Notes under the pieces: generated by a model
Seen by the model: the letters and a program-made list of their open reading frames with translations, nothing else
Told to the model about the DNA's origin: nothing
The model's database searches: none
DNA from: an uncultured bacterium
GTDB taxonomy: Bacteria > Cyanobacteriota > Vampirovibrionia > Gastranaerophilales > Gastranaerophilaceae
Direction of reading: 5' to 3'
DNA: 64,000 nt
Assembly (NCBI GenBank): GCA_949035555.1
Contig: CAROLD010000008.1
Span: 5,678 to 69,677 of the forward strand
Part shown: piece after piece, positions 17,157-24,771 of the stretch
Layout of the letters: each line of letters starts with the position of its first letter
Numbering within the stretch: the first letter of the stretch is position 1
Translations under genes and position numbers: made by a program

Positions 17157-19272
17157 ATTCTTTTAATTCTTCGGCACGGGCTTTTGCATATTGCTTATAT
17201 TCATCATCCTGCACATCTGAGTTAGCATAAGCTGTATAGTAAGTATATGCGTCTTTGAATTTACCGAGTGCGTCATAGTCTGATGCGATTAAGTAATTAC
17301 AAATTGTGAATTCGTTATTCAGGCTGTATGCCTTTTTTAAGTCTGCAATTGCTTCGTTTCTTTTCTCCTTTGTATCATAAATCATACCACGATAATATAA
17401 TGCGTATGAATTTTGAGCATCTTTTGATAACAATTCGTTAAATTTAACCAGACTTTCATCAAATTTACTTTCATCATAAAGTGCAATAGCATCATTTAGC
17501 AAATTAGACCTGTCAGACTCGTCAATTGATGCCATAAATTCTTTTGCCTGAGTATGATTTTTATTAAGAGTCAAAACTTTGTGAAGATAAATTTTAGCAT
17601 TAACAAAATCTTCGGCTTCACCATATAAAACCGCAATATAATATGCAATATCGGCATCAGCAGGTTTTAACTCTAAAGCTTTTTTATAATAAGCTATAGC
17701 ATTATTTCTATCCCCAAGCTCCTGATAAGAAGTTGCAGCACCAACCATTGTGTCAGCAGTTGCCGGAACTATACTTAAGTATGTGTTAATAGCTTCCTTA
17801 TACTGCTTATTATTGTAAAATTCAGCAGCTTTTGCAATTAAATTATCAGTTTTCATATTAGAAATATTTTTAAGAGTATCTGCTACAGTTCCTTCTTGAG
17901 GGAATTTTGTCCGGGCAGTTTTTAAAGTTCTTAATGCTCCGTCAAAATCATTTCCTTGAGCCTGTGCAAGCGCCATATTAACATACATTTCAGGATTAGT
18001 ACCGTTAGCTTTGATTGCCTGATTATACATAAATACGGAATTTTCAATATTACCGCCTTTATGAAGTTCTATAGCATAATCATAAAAGATTTCCGACGGA
18101 TTAGAGCTGGCAAGATTAGCATTCACATACTCTACAAACTGCTGAGGAGAAGATGTCTTTTTTACATTTTCAAGCATTTGTCCTTTTATATAACTGTTAT
18201 TCGGGTCAAGAGCCAAAACTCTTTTAAAACCGTCTTGAGCCATTTTTGTATCACCAAGTTTATCATAACATTGTGCCCGGTACAGATTTGCGTTAACATT
18301 ATTTGGTGTCATTATAAGAACAGATTCATAAGCTTTAATTGCAGTTCTATAATCACCTTTCTGTTGATAAAGAGTTCCAACATTAATTCTGGTATTTGTA
18401 TTCGACGGATCCAAAGTTTCCGCCTTCTTATAATAAGTCAATGCCTCATCAAGACGTCCTTCTTTCTGCAAGACAGCACCCATATTGGCATTTAAGTTTC
18501 CGCTGTTTGGAGAAGCCTCCAATTTCTTTTTAAAGGTTCTTTCTAGCGTATATAAAATATCTTTATTATCAGTAGTTGAACGTTCCAGAACATAGCTGAA
18601 TTCTTTTAGCGCATCATCGGATGAATTCATATTATCAAGAATTTTTGCATAAGAAAGTCTCAAATTCAAATCGGACGGGTCAACAGAAACGGCTTTTTTA
18701 TAATACTCTGCGGCTTTAGGTTCATTACCTAAAAGCTTTAAGATATCTCCGGTCTGTTCAAAGCTGTTTTTTTGTAAATCGCGGCTTCCTAGTGCCTGAT
18801 TAAATTCATATGCTGCTGCCGCAAAGTTACCTTCTGCACGAAGTCTTTTTGCAGTTTTAAATCTATTTTCCGACGACAAATCAAAATTCAAAGCTTTCAA
18901 ACAAACTTCAAGGTTCTTTGAAGTTTGACTGATTGCGCTTGCTGAATTTTGTACTTGCGATTGAGTAGGGTAGTATACCATATAAAACAGTGCACTTCTA
19001 AAATCATCAGCCGCTTTGCTCCAATTATTGTCTTTATTTCCTGTTTCTGCTGCACGAGCAAGATAAGAATTAATTAATCCGATTCTTGCCGAATTATCCA
19101 GATAATTAATTCTTAATGCATTTTTGAATTGCTCAATAGCATTTGAATACTGATAATTGGCAAGATAATTCTGCCCTAAATCGTAGTGTTCTTTAAAATC
19201 TGCAAATGCGGTTCCGCTGAGTAAACACATAATAATTGTAAGTTTTGCAATGTTAGCTAATGATTTTTTCAT
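17146..19272 (-). CDS. Large exported TPR protein
   Basis: A 708-residue protein with a signal peptide (MKKSLANIAKLTIIMCLLSGTAFA). The start at 19272 has GAAGGGAG about 5 bases upstream; the frame's earlier TTG at 19296 has none. The mature part consists almost entirely of tetratricopeptide repeats, roughly twelve to sixteen, with many canonical units such as AAEYYKKAVSVDPSDLNLRL, ALTYYKKAETLDPSNTN and AIAYYKKALELKPADADIAY. TPR arrays serve as protein-protein scaffolds, here probably in the periplasm. It is cotranscribed with dus by overlap; the functional link is not obvious. Three other TPR-bearing genes occur in this window. Confidence 0.88.
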   Translation of the reverse strand: MKKSLANIAKLTIIMCLLSGTAFADFKEHYDLGQNYLANYQYSNAIEQFKNALRINYLDNSARIGLINSYLARAAETGNKDNNWSKAADDFRSALFYMVYYPTQSQVQNSASAISQTSKNLEVCLKALNFDLSSENRFKTAKRLRAEGNFAAAAYEFNQALGSRDLQKNSFEQTGDILKLLGNEPKAAEYYKKAVSVDPSDLNLRLSYAKILDNMNSSDDALKEFSYVLERSTTDNKDILYTLERTFKKKLEASPNSGNLNANMGAVLQKEGRLDEALTYYKKAETLDPSNTNTRINVGTLYQQKGDYRTAIKAYESVLIMTPNNVNANLYRAQCYDKLGDTKMAQDGFKRVLALDPNNSYIKGQMLENVKKTSSPQQFVEYVNANLASSNPSEIFYDYAIELHKGGNIENSVFMYNQAIKANGTNPEMYVNMALAQAQGNDFDGALRTLKTARTKFPQEGTVADTLKNISNMKTDNLIAKAAEFYNNKQYKEAINTYLSIVPATADTMVGAATSYQELGDRNNAIAYYKKALELKPADADIAYYIAVLYGEAEDFVNAKIYLHKVLTLNKNHTQAKEFMASIDESDRSNLLNDAIALYDESKFDESLVKFNELLSKDAQNSYALYYRGMIYDTKEKRNEAIADLKKAYSLNNEFTICNYLIASDYDALGKFKDAYTYYTAYANSDVQDDEYKQYAKARAEELKEYAK

Positions 19273-19363
19273 GTTTGCTCCCTTCTCAGCTAACATTGTA
19301 TTACAAGTTTATTTTTGTGTATATACACAGGCGGTTAATTGTAAATTTCTGTATATAAAACAA

Positions 19364-19395
19364 AAAGAGTAAGATATGTAACTATCTTACTCTTT
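19364..19395 (-). terminator. Intrinsic terminator of the 53-residue gene
   Basis: Stem AAAGAGTAAGATA/TATCTTACTCTTT with a six-base loop; on the minus strand it runs into TTGTTTTAT. It lies 20 bases after the stop at 19415. Confidence 0.8.
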
Positions 19396-19414
19396 AAATC
19401 TTTGTTTTAGGATA

Positions 19415-19576
19415 CTAAACGTTAAAATCATTTACAGAAATAAAATTTAAACATTCATCAAACAGTGTTTGAAGAGGAACGGAAACATCTTGCACCTCCC
19501 CTAAAATGTCTTCCGATAATTCAATCTCAGCGATTGCCATACTTCTCATCATTACTTCAGCCTGTCTTGTTTCCAT
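19415..19576 (-). CDS. Small acidic protein of 53 residues, unknown function
   Basis: The frame runs from ATG at 19576 to TAG at 19415, with AAGGAG 7 bases before the ATG and a strong terminator just after the stop. This is good evidence that it is translated. The protein starts METRQAEVMMRSMAIAEIEL and continues with an acidic helical part ending NFISVNDFNV. It is net acidic, with no signal peptide or membrane segment. No family is recognised. It sits between the TPR/dus unit and infC, pointing away from infC. The 249 bases between this gene and infC hold the infC leader and no other gene I can support. Confidence 0.65.
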   Translation of the reverse strand: METRQAEVMMRSMAIAEIELSEDILGEVQDVSVPLQTLFDECLNFISVNDFNV

Positions 19577-19812
19577 ATTTGTACTCCTTATTTAATTTTT
19601 GTCGGGTAAATATCCTTAATCTTAACAATTTCATTATCGGCATCAAGAGAAAAGATCTTTAATATATTTATGAAGAGATTAATTATTTTTTTCAAAAAGC
19701 TTTATTTATAATCGTTTCAGGTAATTTACAAAAGTTCATAATTGTTTTAAGTTAGACTATAGCATATTTTTAGTTTTTGTGATAATATGAAAACGTAATA
19801 TAACTTTAATAT

Positions 19813-19828
19813 AGGAGATAAAACAATA
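19813..19828 (+). promoter_or_regulatory. Ribosome-binding site and non-canonical AUA start of infC
   Basis: AGGAG at 19813-19817 is followed after 8 bases by ATA at 19826-19828, in frame with infC. The first ATG in frame, at 19847, is about 29 bases from AGGAG, which is too far. Rare start codons on infC are known elsewhere (AUU in Escherichia coli) and let IF3 limit its own translation. Confidence 0.65.
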
Positions 19829-20371
19829 GCTAACGATACTAGATCCATGAAGGACAGGGATAAAACAATAATGAACGAACGTATCCGTTCAAAAGAAGTA
19901 AGATTAATTGACGAAACCGGAACCAACCATGGAGTAGTTCCAACTTCAAAAGCCCTATCCATGGCAGATGCTGCTGATTTGGATTTGGTATTAATCAGCC
20001 CAAATCAAGCTCCACCTGTTGCCAAAATCATGGATTACGGCAAATATAAATATGAACTTGCTAAAAAAGCTAAAGAAGCTAAGAAAAAACAGCATGTTGT
20101 TGATGTAAAAGAAGTAAAAGTAAGATACAAAATTGATACTCACGATTACGAAGTTCGTTTAAAAAGTGTTAGAAAATTTATTTCTCAAGGTAACAAGGTT
20201 AAAATCGTAGTTATGCTTCGAGGCAGAGAAATGCAGCATTCAAACCTTGCTTTTGATTTAGCGAACAGATTTCTTGCAGACTTAGCTGATGCCCCGATTC
20301 AAGTTGAGAAAAAACCACAACTTGAAGGTAGAAATGTTACCCTTTATTTAACAGGTCAATCTTCAACTTAA
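19826..20371 (+). CDS. infC: Translation initiation factor IF-3
   Basis: Binds the 30S subunit, prevents premature 50S joining and checks start codon and initiator tRNA. Counted from the AUA at 19826 the product has 181 residues. The N-domain has NERIRSKEVRLIDETGTNHGVV, then a Lys-rich linker (YELAKKAKEAKKKQ), and the C-domain has VKEVKVRYKIDTHDYEVRLKS and NKVKIVVMLRGREMQH. The family normally starts close to the INExIRxxEVRLI block, so both starts are possible by homology; ribosome-binding-site spacing favours AUA. The usual partners rpmI and rplT do not follow; a tRNA-Phe gene does. Confidence 0.95.
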   Translation: MANDTRSMKDRDKTIMNERIRSKEVRLIDETGTNHGVVPTSKALSMADAADLDLVLISPNQAPPVAKIMDYGKYKYELAKKAKEAKKKQHVVDVKEVKVRYKIDTHDYEVRLKSVRKFISQGNKVKIVVMLRGREMQHSNLAFDLANRFLADLADAPIQVEKKPQLEGRNVTLYLTGQSST

Positions 20372-20383
20372 GAAAAAGACTTC

Positions 20384-20411
20384 TTGACTTTAAATCTTGA
20401 GCAGGTAAGAT
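20384..20411 (+). promoter_or_regulatory. Putative promoter for tRNA-Phe
   Basis: TTGACT and TAAGAT are separated by 16 bases, about 40 bases upstream of the mature tRNA 5' end. Confidence 0.5.
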
Positions 20412-20450
20412 AGAATATGTAATCGGCATGAGTTACACAAATAAAAGTTA

Positions 20451-20526
20451 GCCGCAATAGCTCAGTTGGTAGAGCAAGGGACTGAAAATCCCTGTGTCCT
20501 TGGTTCAATTCCGAGTTGCGGCACCA
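20451..20526 (+). tRNA. tRNA-Phe (GAA)
   Basis: A cloverleaf with acceptor stem GCCGCAA/TTGCGGC and anticodon stem AGGGA/TCCCT around loop CTGAAAA (anticodon GAA). The T-loop is GGTTCAATTCC. The 3' CCA is encoded. Confidence 0.97.
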
Positions 20527-20528
20527 TT

Positions 20529-20555
20529 AAAAAAGCACCTTTTGGGTGCTTTTTT
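20529..20555 (+). terminator. Intrinsic terminator after tRNA-Phe
   Basis: The stem AAAAAAGCACC/GGTGCTTTTTT begins 3 bases after the tRNA CCA end. Confidence 0.9.
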
Positions 20556-20640
20556 AATATTATTGATTTATGTTACCCCGTCAGCGGATGTGATAATTCT
20601 CAATTACTTTCAAAATTATTTTTGAAATAAAGGAGAAATT

Positions 20641-21606
20641 ATGGACAAAAAATTACACCTGGATAAAGTAACAAAAGAATTTGTAAAATCACTTGAAATA
20701 AAAGATACAAAACCATTGTATGAATTAACTCCGGATGAAGCAAGAAAATTTCTACTCAGTTTGCAAAGCAAAACTCATATTGAAATTGATGCAGATATCA
20801 TCGATACATTTATACCCACTGAAAATTTAAGAGAAGCAGATGTTCGTTTCATTCGCCCAAAAAATTCTCAAAACGAAATTCTTCCGTTAATTTTATATAT
20901 TCATGGCGGCGGCTGGATACTAGGTGACAAAGATACACACGATATGTTAGTACGAAGACTTGCTAACTGCACAAATTCCGTTGTGGCATTTGTAAATTAT
21001 TCTCACTCACCTGAAGCTAAGTACCCGACAGCATTAAACGAAATTTACGCAGTATTTGAATACTTACACAAACATTATAAGGATTTTAACATCAATCCTG
21101 ATAAAACTATAATTGCAGGAGACAGTGCCGGCGGAAATATGGCTGCAGCTATAGCAATTAAGGCAAAAAAAGAAAACGGTCCAAATCTTTTATTACAAGT
21201 TCTTTTATATCCGGTAACTGATGCATCAATGGATACAGAATCCTATAATATATTCAAAAACGGTCCTTGGCTTACTAAAAAAGCAATGGAATGGTTCTGG
21301 GATGCATATCTGCCTGACAAAAAATCAAAAGATGATATTTATGTCTCTCCATTAAAAGCCGAAATCTCTGATCTTGAAAATCTTCCTCCGGCACTTGTTA
21401 TCGTAGATGAAAACGATGTATTAAGAGATGAAGGTGAAGCATATGCCTCAAAATTGGAAGAAGCCGGCGTTGATGTCTTTAGTGTAAGAATAAACAGCAC
21501 CCATCACGACTTTATGATGCTGAACGCACTTGCGGAATCTTGTCCTTATAAAGGAGCATTTTCAATTATTTGTAACACAATCAATAGAAAATTAAATGAA
21601 GTTTAA
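20641..21606 (+). CDS. Alpha/beta-hydrolase, HSL-type esterase/lipase
   Basis: A 321-residue cytoplasmic serine hydrolase of the hormone-sensitive-lipase family. The oxyanion-hole motif HGGG is at 88-91 (LYIHGGGWILGD), the nucleophile elbow GDSAGGN has Ser162, the acid is in VIVDENDVLRDEG near residue 259, and the catalytic His is in STHHDFMML near 288. Such enzymes hydrolyse short- to medium-chain acyl esters; the natural substrate is unknown. AAGGAG lies 5-6 bases before the ATG. Its stop overlaps by 4 bases the stop of the convergent gene, with no terminator hairpin between them. Confidence 0.9.
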   Translation: MDKKLHLDKVTKEFVKSLEIKDTKPLYELTPDEARKFLLSLQSKTHIEIDADIIDTFIPTENLREADVRFIRPKNSQNEILPLILYIHGGGWILGDKDTHDMLVRRLANCTNSVVAFVNYSHSPEAKYPTALNEIYAVFEYLHKHYKDFNINPDKTIIAGDSAGGNMAAAIAIKAKKENGPNLLLQVLLYPVTDASMDTESYNIFKNGPWLTKKAMEWFWDAYLPDKKSKDDIYVSPLKAEISDLENLPPALVIVDENDVLRDEGEAYASKLEEAGVDVFSVRINSTHHDFMMLNALAESCPYKGAFSIICNTINRKLNEV

Positions 21607-21959
21607 ACAGCCTGAGATGATTTTTTCATATCTTGTGCAGTTGTAACCCCTTGAACATCTTTGACAATAAATGGACGAACAAATGCCCAGGTTCCATATA
21701 GAGATGTTAAAACGCCTGCAATACTTAAAGGTTTTGATATTTTTGGATGTTTACTTATTAACGAACCGAGAGTAAGCAAGGTAGTACCGGTCATTATTCC
21801 AAGATATCCTTTAAATATGGTTCTCGGCACAAGAATTGAATCTGTCATATCCGATGAATTTCTAGTTTTTTGATAGAACATTGCCAGATAATCCTTTTTG
21901 TCTGGCTTTTTCTCTGTAATTTGAGATGTGAATGCGGGCTGTATACTGTTTATTTTCAT
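21603..21959 (-). CDS. Small membrane protein with the N-terminal F-motif
   Basis: A 118-residue protein. It starts MKINSIQPAFTSQITEKK, the bipartite N-terminus found in several proteins of this window (Met-Lys-Ile-Asn, then the Phe motif AFTSQ at 9-13). Two hydrophobic segments follow (about 51-67 and 76-94), linked by a short basic loop, so a membrane hairpin is likely. No known domain. It lies about 50 bases downstream of the UmuC-like gene and may share its transcript. Confidence 0.7.
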   Translation of the reverse strand: MKINSIQPAFTSQITEKKPDKKDYLAMFYQKTRNSSDMTDSILVPRTIFKGYLGIMTGTTLLTLGSLISKHPKISKPLSIAGVLTSLYGTWAFVRPFIVKDVQGVTTAQDMKKSSQAV

Positions 21960-22011
21960 AATTGACCTCTTTGTAGTTATTAAATCCGTAAAAAATATTT
22001 TTTGCTTAAAT

Positions 22012-23190
22012 TTATTTTTTTATGGTAAATCCTGTTTGTACAATATTTTTCCCAAATTTAGCTTCCAGCTTATCAAAACACCTGGTAAGTTTTTTCTTTT
22101 TTTCTTCAATATTAGTGTCCGAATATAAAGATAATTGCTCAGTACCTTGTTCTCCAATTTTTTCAAGAAATACACCGGTACTCCGATATAAAATATCAGG
22201 TTTATAAATTTCTTCCAGAAGCTTTATTGCAACATTTGAAATTTCAAGTTCGAAATCAGTTGGAGCCCTTAAATCATTTTTTGCATAATATACCCTAAAA
22301 TCTTTTGTCCGAAGCATTACCCCGACTTGAAGACATTTTGTATCATAAAGTCTCAATTTTCGGCAAGAGGTATGAATATGCCTGTTTAACTCATTTTTTA
22401 TAAAATTGAAATCTGATGTAAAAATACCAAATGCACGGGTATTTTGAATAGATTTCGGAATTTTTTCGTCATTAACAACAGGAGAAACCATTTTGGCAGA
22501 AAGTTCGTGCTTCATTTCAAGTCCGTGAATACCAATATTTTTATCAAGCCAACTGTCAGATGCACAAAGAAGTTCCTGAGCGGTTAAAATCCCATTTTGC
22601 TTAAACTTAACTGTTAGACGTCTGCCAATCCCCCAGATTTCTTCAATTTTTGTATGACGAAGTTCCTGTACAATTTTTCGTTTACCAATAATAAAAACCC
22701 CTTCGGGATGATTTTTAGCTTTGTCTGATGCAAGTTTTGAAAGAGTTTTGGTAGAACTTACACCGATAGATACCGGAATATCAGCCTCTTTTAAAATTCG
22801 TCCGCGTAAATAAACAGCAAGCTTATAATAATTCTTTTTGTAAAGCCTGGTTAACCCGGTCAAATCAACAAATGCTTCATCAATCGAATACACTTGAACA
22901 AACGGACTGAAATTTTTTAAGATTGACATAACCTCATTTGATACAGAGCTGTAATATTCATGGTCTGCTGTTATATAAACAGCTTTTGGATGTTCCTTTT
23001 TTGCCATAAAATAAGGCTCTCCCATTCTCACACCCATTTTTTTTGCCTCACGAGAACGAGAAATAACACATCCTTCGCTATTTGAAAGTACACAAACAGC
23101 TTTTCCTTTTAACTCCGGGTTTCTTTTTTGCTCACAAGAAACAAAAAAAGAATCACAGTCAACTAACGCTATTACCTTCTGTTTTGTCAT
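22012..23190 (-). CDS. Y-family DNA polymerase, UmuC-like
   Basis: A translesion polymerase of about 392 residues. Motifs: IALVDCDSFFVSCEQ (metal-binding Asp and steric gate region), VCVLSNSEGCVISRSREAK, QVYSIDEAFVDLTG (catalytic Asp-Glu), PVSIGVSSTKTLSKLASDKAK, then the helix-hairpin-helix IEEIWGIGRRLTVKFKQNGI. The little-finger region follows, with SIQNTRAFG. The sequence is closer to UmuC than to DinB, yet no umuD lies beside it. The frame reaches 23208; I prefer the ATG at 23190 because it fits the family start, but neither has a clear ribosome-binding site. A palindrome in the divergent gap may control it. Confidence 0.9.
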   Translation of the reverse strand: MTKQKVIALVDCDSFFVSCEQKRNPELKGKAVCVLSNSEGCVISRSREAKKMGVRMGEPYFMAKKEHPKAVYITADHEYYSSVSNEVMSILKNFSPFVQVYSIDEAFVDLTGLTRLYKKNYYKLAVYLRGRILKEADIPVSIGVSSTKTLSKLASDKAKNHPEGVFIIGKRKIVQELRHTKIEEIWGIGRRLTVKFKQNGILTAQELLCASDSWLDKNIGIHGLEMKHELSAKMVSPVVNDEKIPKSIQNTRAFGIFTSDFNFIKNELNRHIHTSCRKLRLYDTKCLQVGVMLRTKDFRVYYAKNDLRAPTDFELEISNVAIKLLEEIYKPDILYRSTGVFLEKIGEQGTEQLSLYSDTNIEEKKKKLTRCFDKLEAKFGKNIVQTGFTIKK

Positions 23191-23237
23191 AATATTAATA
23201 TTAAACATATCTTAAATTAAGTCAATGATGAAATTAC

Positions 23238-23271
23238 TTGATATAATTGAAAAAACTGTTATAATAACAGT
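23238..23271 (+). promoter_or_regulatory. Promoter with a palindrome over its -10 box, between the UmuC-like gene and an exported protein
   Basis: A -35 TTGATA (23238-23243) and a -10 TATAAT (23260-23265) are separated by 16 bases. The -10 box sits inside the perfect inverted repeat ACTGTTAT-A-ATAACAGT at 23255-23271. The pattern CTGT-N7-ACAG is one base shorter than the Escherichia coli LexA box. The next ATG (23273) follows only 8 bases after the -10 box. Confidence 0.55.
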
Positions 23272-23272
23272 T

Positions 23273-23884
23273 ATGAGAGCATTTTTTATAATTTTTTCAT
23301 TACTGATAGGATTAACAATTTCTTACGCTAACGCAGAAGAATTAACAACAGTACAGCTGGAAATGCGCGGTTATGATGAAATTACCCTGCCGGAAGGTTC
23401 ATTTATTCCTGTTATAAATCTTCAGGAAATCTCAACTGAAACCTGTCCGGAAGGGTATAAGGTAAAATTTATTTCGACAAATGATTTATTTATGTATGAA
23501 ACAAATATTATTCCACGTAACTCTGAATTCTATGGATACATTGAAAAAATTAACGAGCCTGTAATTGGAACAAACGCCTCTATGAAAGTTAAAATAACAA
23601 AACTTGTAATCAGAGACGGATTTGAAATTCCTATTAGAGGCTACCTGTACACATCCAACGGGAATCTTATAGGCGGAGAGCTTACCCCGCCGTCCGAATG
23701 GGTTAAAATGCCTCATTACCAAAGTAAATTCCAAGGAATTTCTTGGAACCACAGAAGCGCAACTCTTCAAATAAGACCCGGCGGCAAGCGCAGTATGGGA
23801 CATCATACTAAAATCTCGGCAGGTGAACAACAGATTATTATCCTCACTGCTCCTGCTCAAATTACACATACCATAACGGATTAG
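23273..23884 (+). CDS. Exported VirB10-like beta-domain protein
   Basis: A 203-residue protein with a signal peptide (MRAFFIIFSLLIGLTISYANA). The frame extends upstream to 23225 without a ribosome-binding site; I start at 23273 because it gives a standard signal peptide, though a promoter just upstream would then make a leaderless message. The mature part shows the order seen in the next gene: SFIPVINLQEIST, a long beta section, NSEFYGYIEK, MKVKITKLVIRDGFEIPIRGYL, NLIGGELTPP, and the closing strand QQIIILTAPAQI. This layout resembles VirB10/TrbI C-terminal domains. Likely periplasmic; function unknown. Confidence 0.75.
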   Translation: MRAFFIIFSLLIGLTISYANAEELTTVQLEMRGYDEITLPEGSFIPVINLQEISTETCPEGYKVKFISTNDLFMYETNIIPRNSEFYGYIEKINEPVIGTNASMKVKITKLVIRDGFEIPIRGYLYTSNGNLIGGELTPPSEWVKMPHYQSKFQGISWNHRSATLQIRPGGKRSMGHHTKISAGEQQIIILTAPAQITHTITD

Positions 23885-23896
23885 TTAATTAATAAA

Positions 23897-23924
23897 TTGA
23901 CAAAACACTTAAATGAGGTAAAAT
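23897..23924 (+). promoter_or_regulatory. Sigma-70 type promoter for the exported protein/TonB region
   Basis: A consensus -35 TTGACA and a -10 TAAAAT are separated by 16 bases, about 38 bases before the TTG start at 23962. Confidence 0.75.
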
Positions 23925-23961
23925 GTAAAAAGAAGAGTATTGTTTTAGGGAGAAGGGTATT

Positions 23962-24693
23962 TTGAAAAAAATAATTATATTAGCCGCAGTATTATTAAGC
24001 GTTAACTCTTGCTATGCAGCATCCAATTTTAGCTACCAGCAAGATGTTCCAAAATCAGGCTTTAAACCTGATTATTATAACGAAAACTACAGATTAAACA
24101 GCAATACCTTAAAAGGAAGTGTTGTAACCGTTCCTGCGGGACAAACATTTAAAGCTGTCCTGATGGCTCCTGTAACATCGGAAACGGCTTATAACGGACA
24201 GACAATTACTCTTGCGTTGAACAGTGATTTTTACTATAACGGTAACCGCATTGCTCCTGCCGGAAGTTCTGTAACAGGAACAGTAATCGAATCCGCAAAA
24301 GCAAAACACGGAACAATCAATGGTAAGCTGACTCTAAGATTTACCCAAATTATGACACCTACAGGATTAACAATTCCGATTTCTGCAATTGTTAAGACAG
24401 ATGATAATACAGGAACTTTAATAGGCGGTTCAAAATTTGATGTTGCCGCGGAATATACAAAAGATATCGCAGTAGGAGCTGGTGCCGGAGCTGTAATAGG
24501 AACCATTGCCGGTCCGCTATCCGGCGGGAGTGCAGGCAGAGGTGCCGCCTTAATGACAGCTGTTGGCGCTGGCGGCGGGCTTGTTAAATCAATATGGGAC
24601 AAAGGGGCTGATGTTGAAATTCCTGCCAATGCAGGGATTGAACTCATACTAACCCAGCCGATTACCGTCAATCCGGCAGGGTTAGAAAATTAG
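23962..24693 (+). CDS. Exported VirB10/TrbI-like protein with glycine-zipper segment
   Basis: A 243-residue protein starting at TTG behind AGGGAGAAGGG, with a signal peptide (MKKIIILAAVLLSVNSCYA). After a 35-residue linker, the domain reads VPAGQTFKAVLMAPVTSE, NGNRIAPAGSSVTGTVIES, GKLTLRFTQIMTPTGLTIPI and TGTLIGGS. A hydrophobic Gly/Ala-rich stretch (about 170-205) and a last strand IELILTQPITV follow. This matches, by eye, the layout of the C-terminal beta-barrel domain of VirB10/TrbI. No type IV secretion genes are present, so a wider envelope role is more likely. It precedes tonB on the same strand and may belong to the same transcript. Confidence 0.78.
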   Translation: MKKIIILAAVLLSVNSCYAASNFSYQQDVPKSGFKPDYYNENYRLNSNTLKGSVVTVPAGQTFKAVLMAPVTSETAYNGQTITLALNSDFYYNGNRIAPAGSSVTGTVIESAKAKHGTINGKLTLRFTQIMTPTGLTIPISAIVKTDDNTGTLIGGSKFDVAAEYTKDIAVGAGAGAVIGTIAGPLSGGSAGRGAALMTAVGAGGGLVKSIWDKGADVEIPANAGIELILTQPITVNPAGLEN

Positions 24694-24707
24694 TAATTCG
24701 GGTGATA

Positions 24708-24733
24708 ATTTTATTTTAGATTTAAAATAAAAT
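24708..24733 (+). repeat. AT-only inverted repeat ahead of tonB
   Basis: ATTTTATTTTA and TAAAATAAAAT flank the loop GATT, 15 bases after the previous stop. It may be a weak processing or termination element; there is no T run beyond it. Confidence 0.5.
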
Positions 24734-24771
24734 CATTAACGAAAATAAGAAATTTGTTGTTAGGGAATGAA

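Noticed and set aside
24234..24671. Long open frame opposite the VirB10-like gene
   Set aside because: It is an antisense shadow rich in Pro and Ala, produced by the glycine-rich codons of the true gene, and has no ribosome-binding site.
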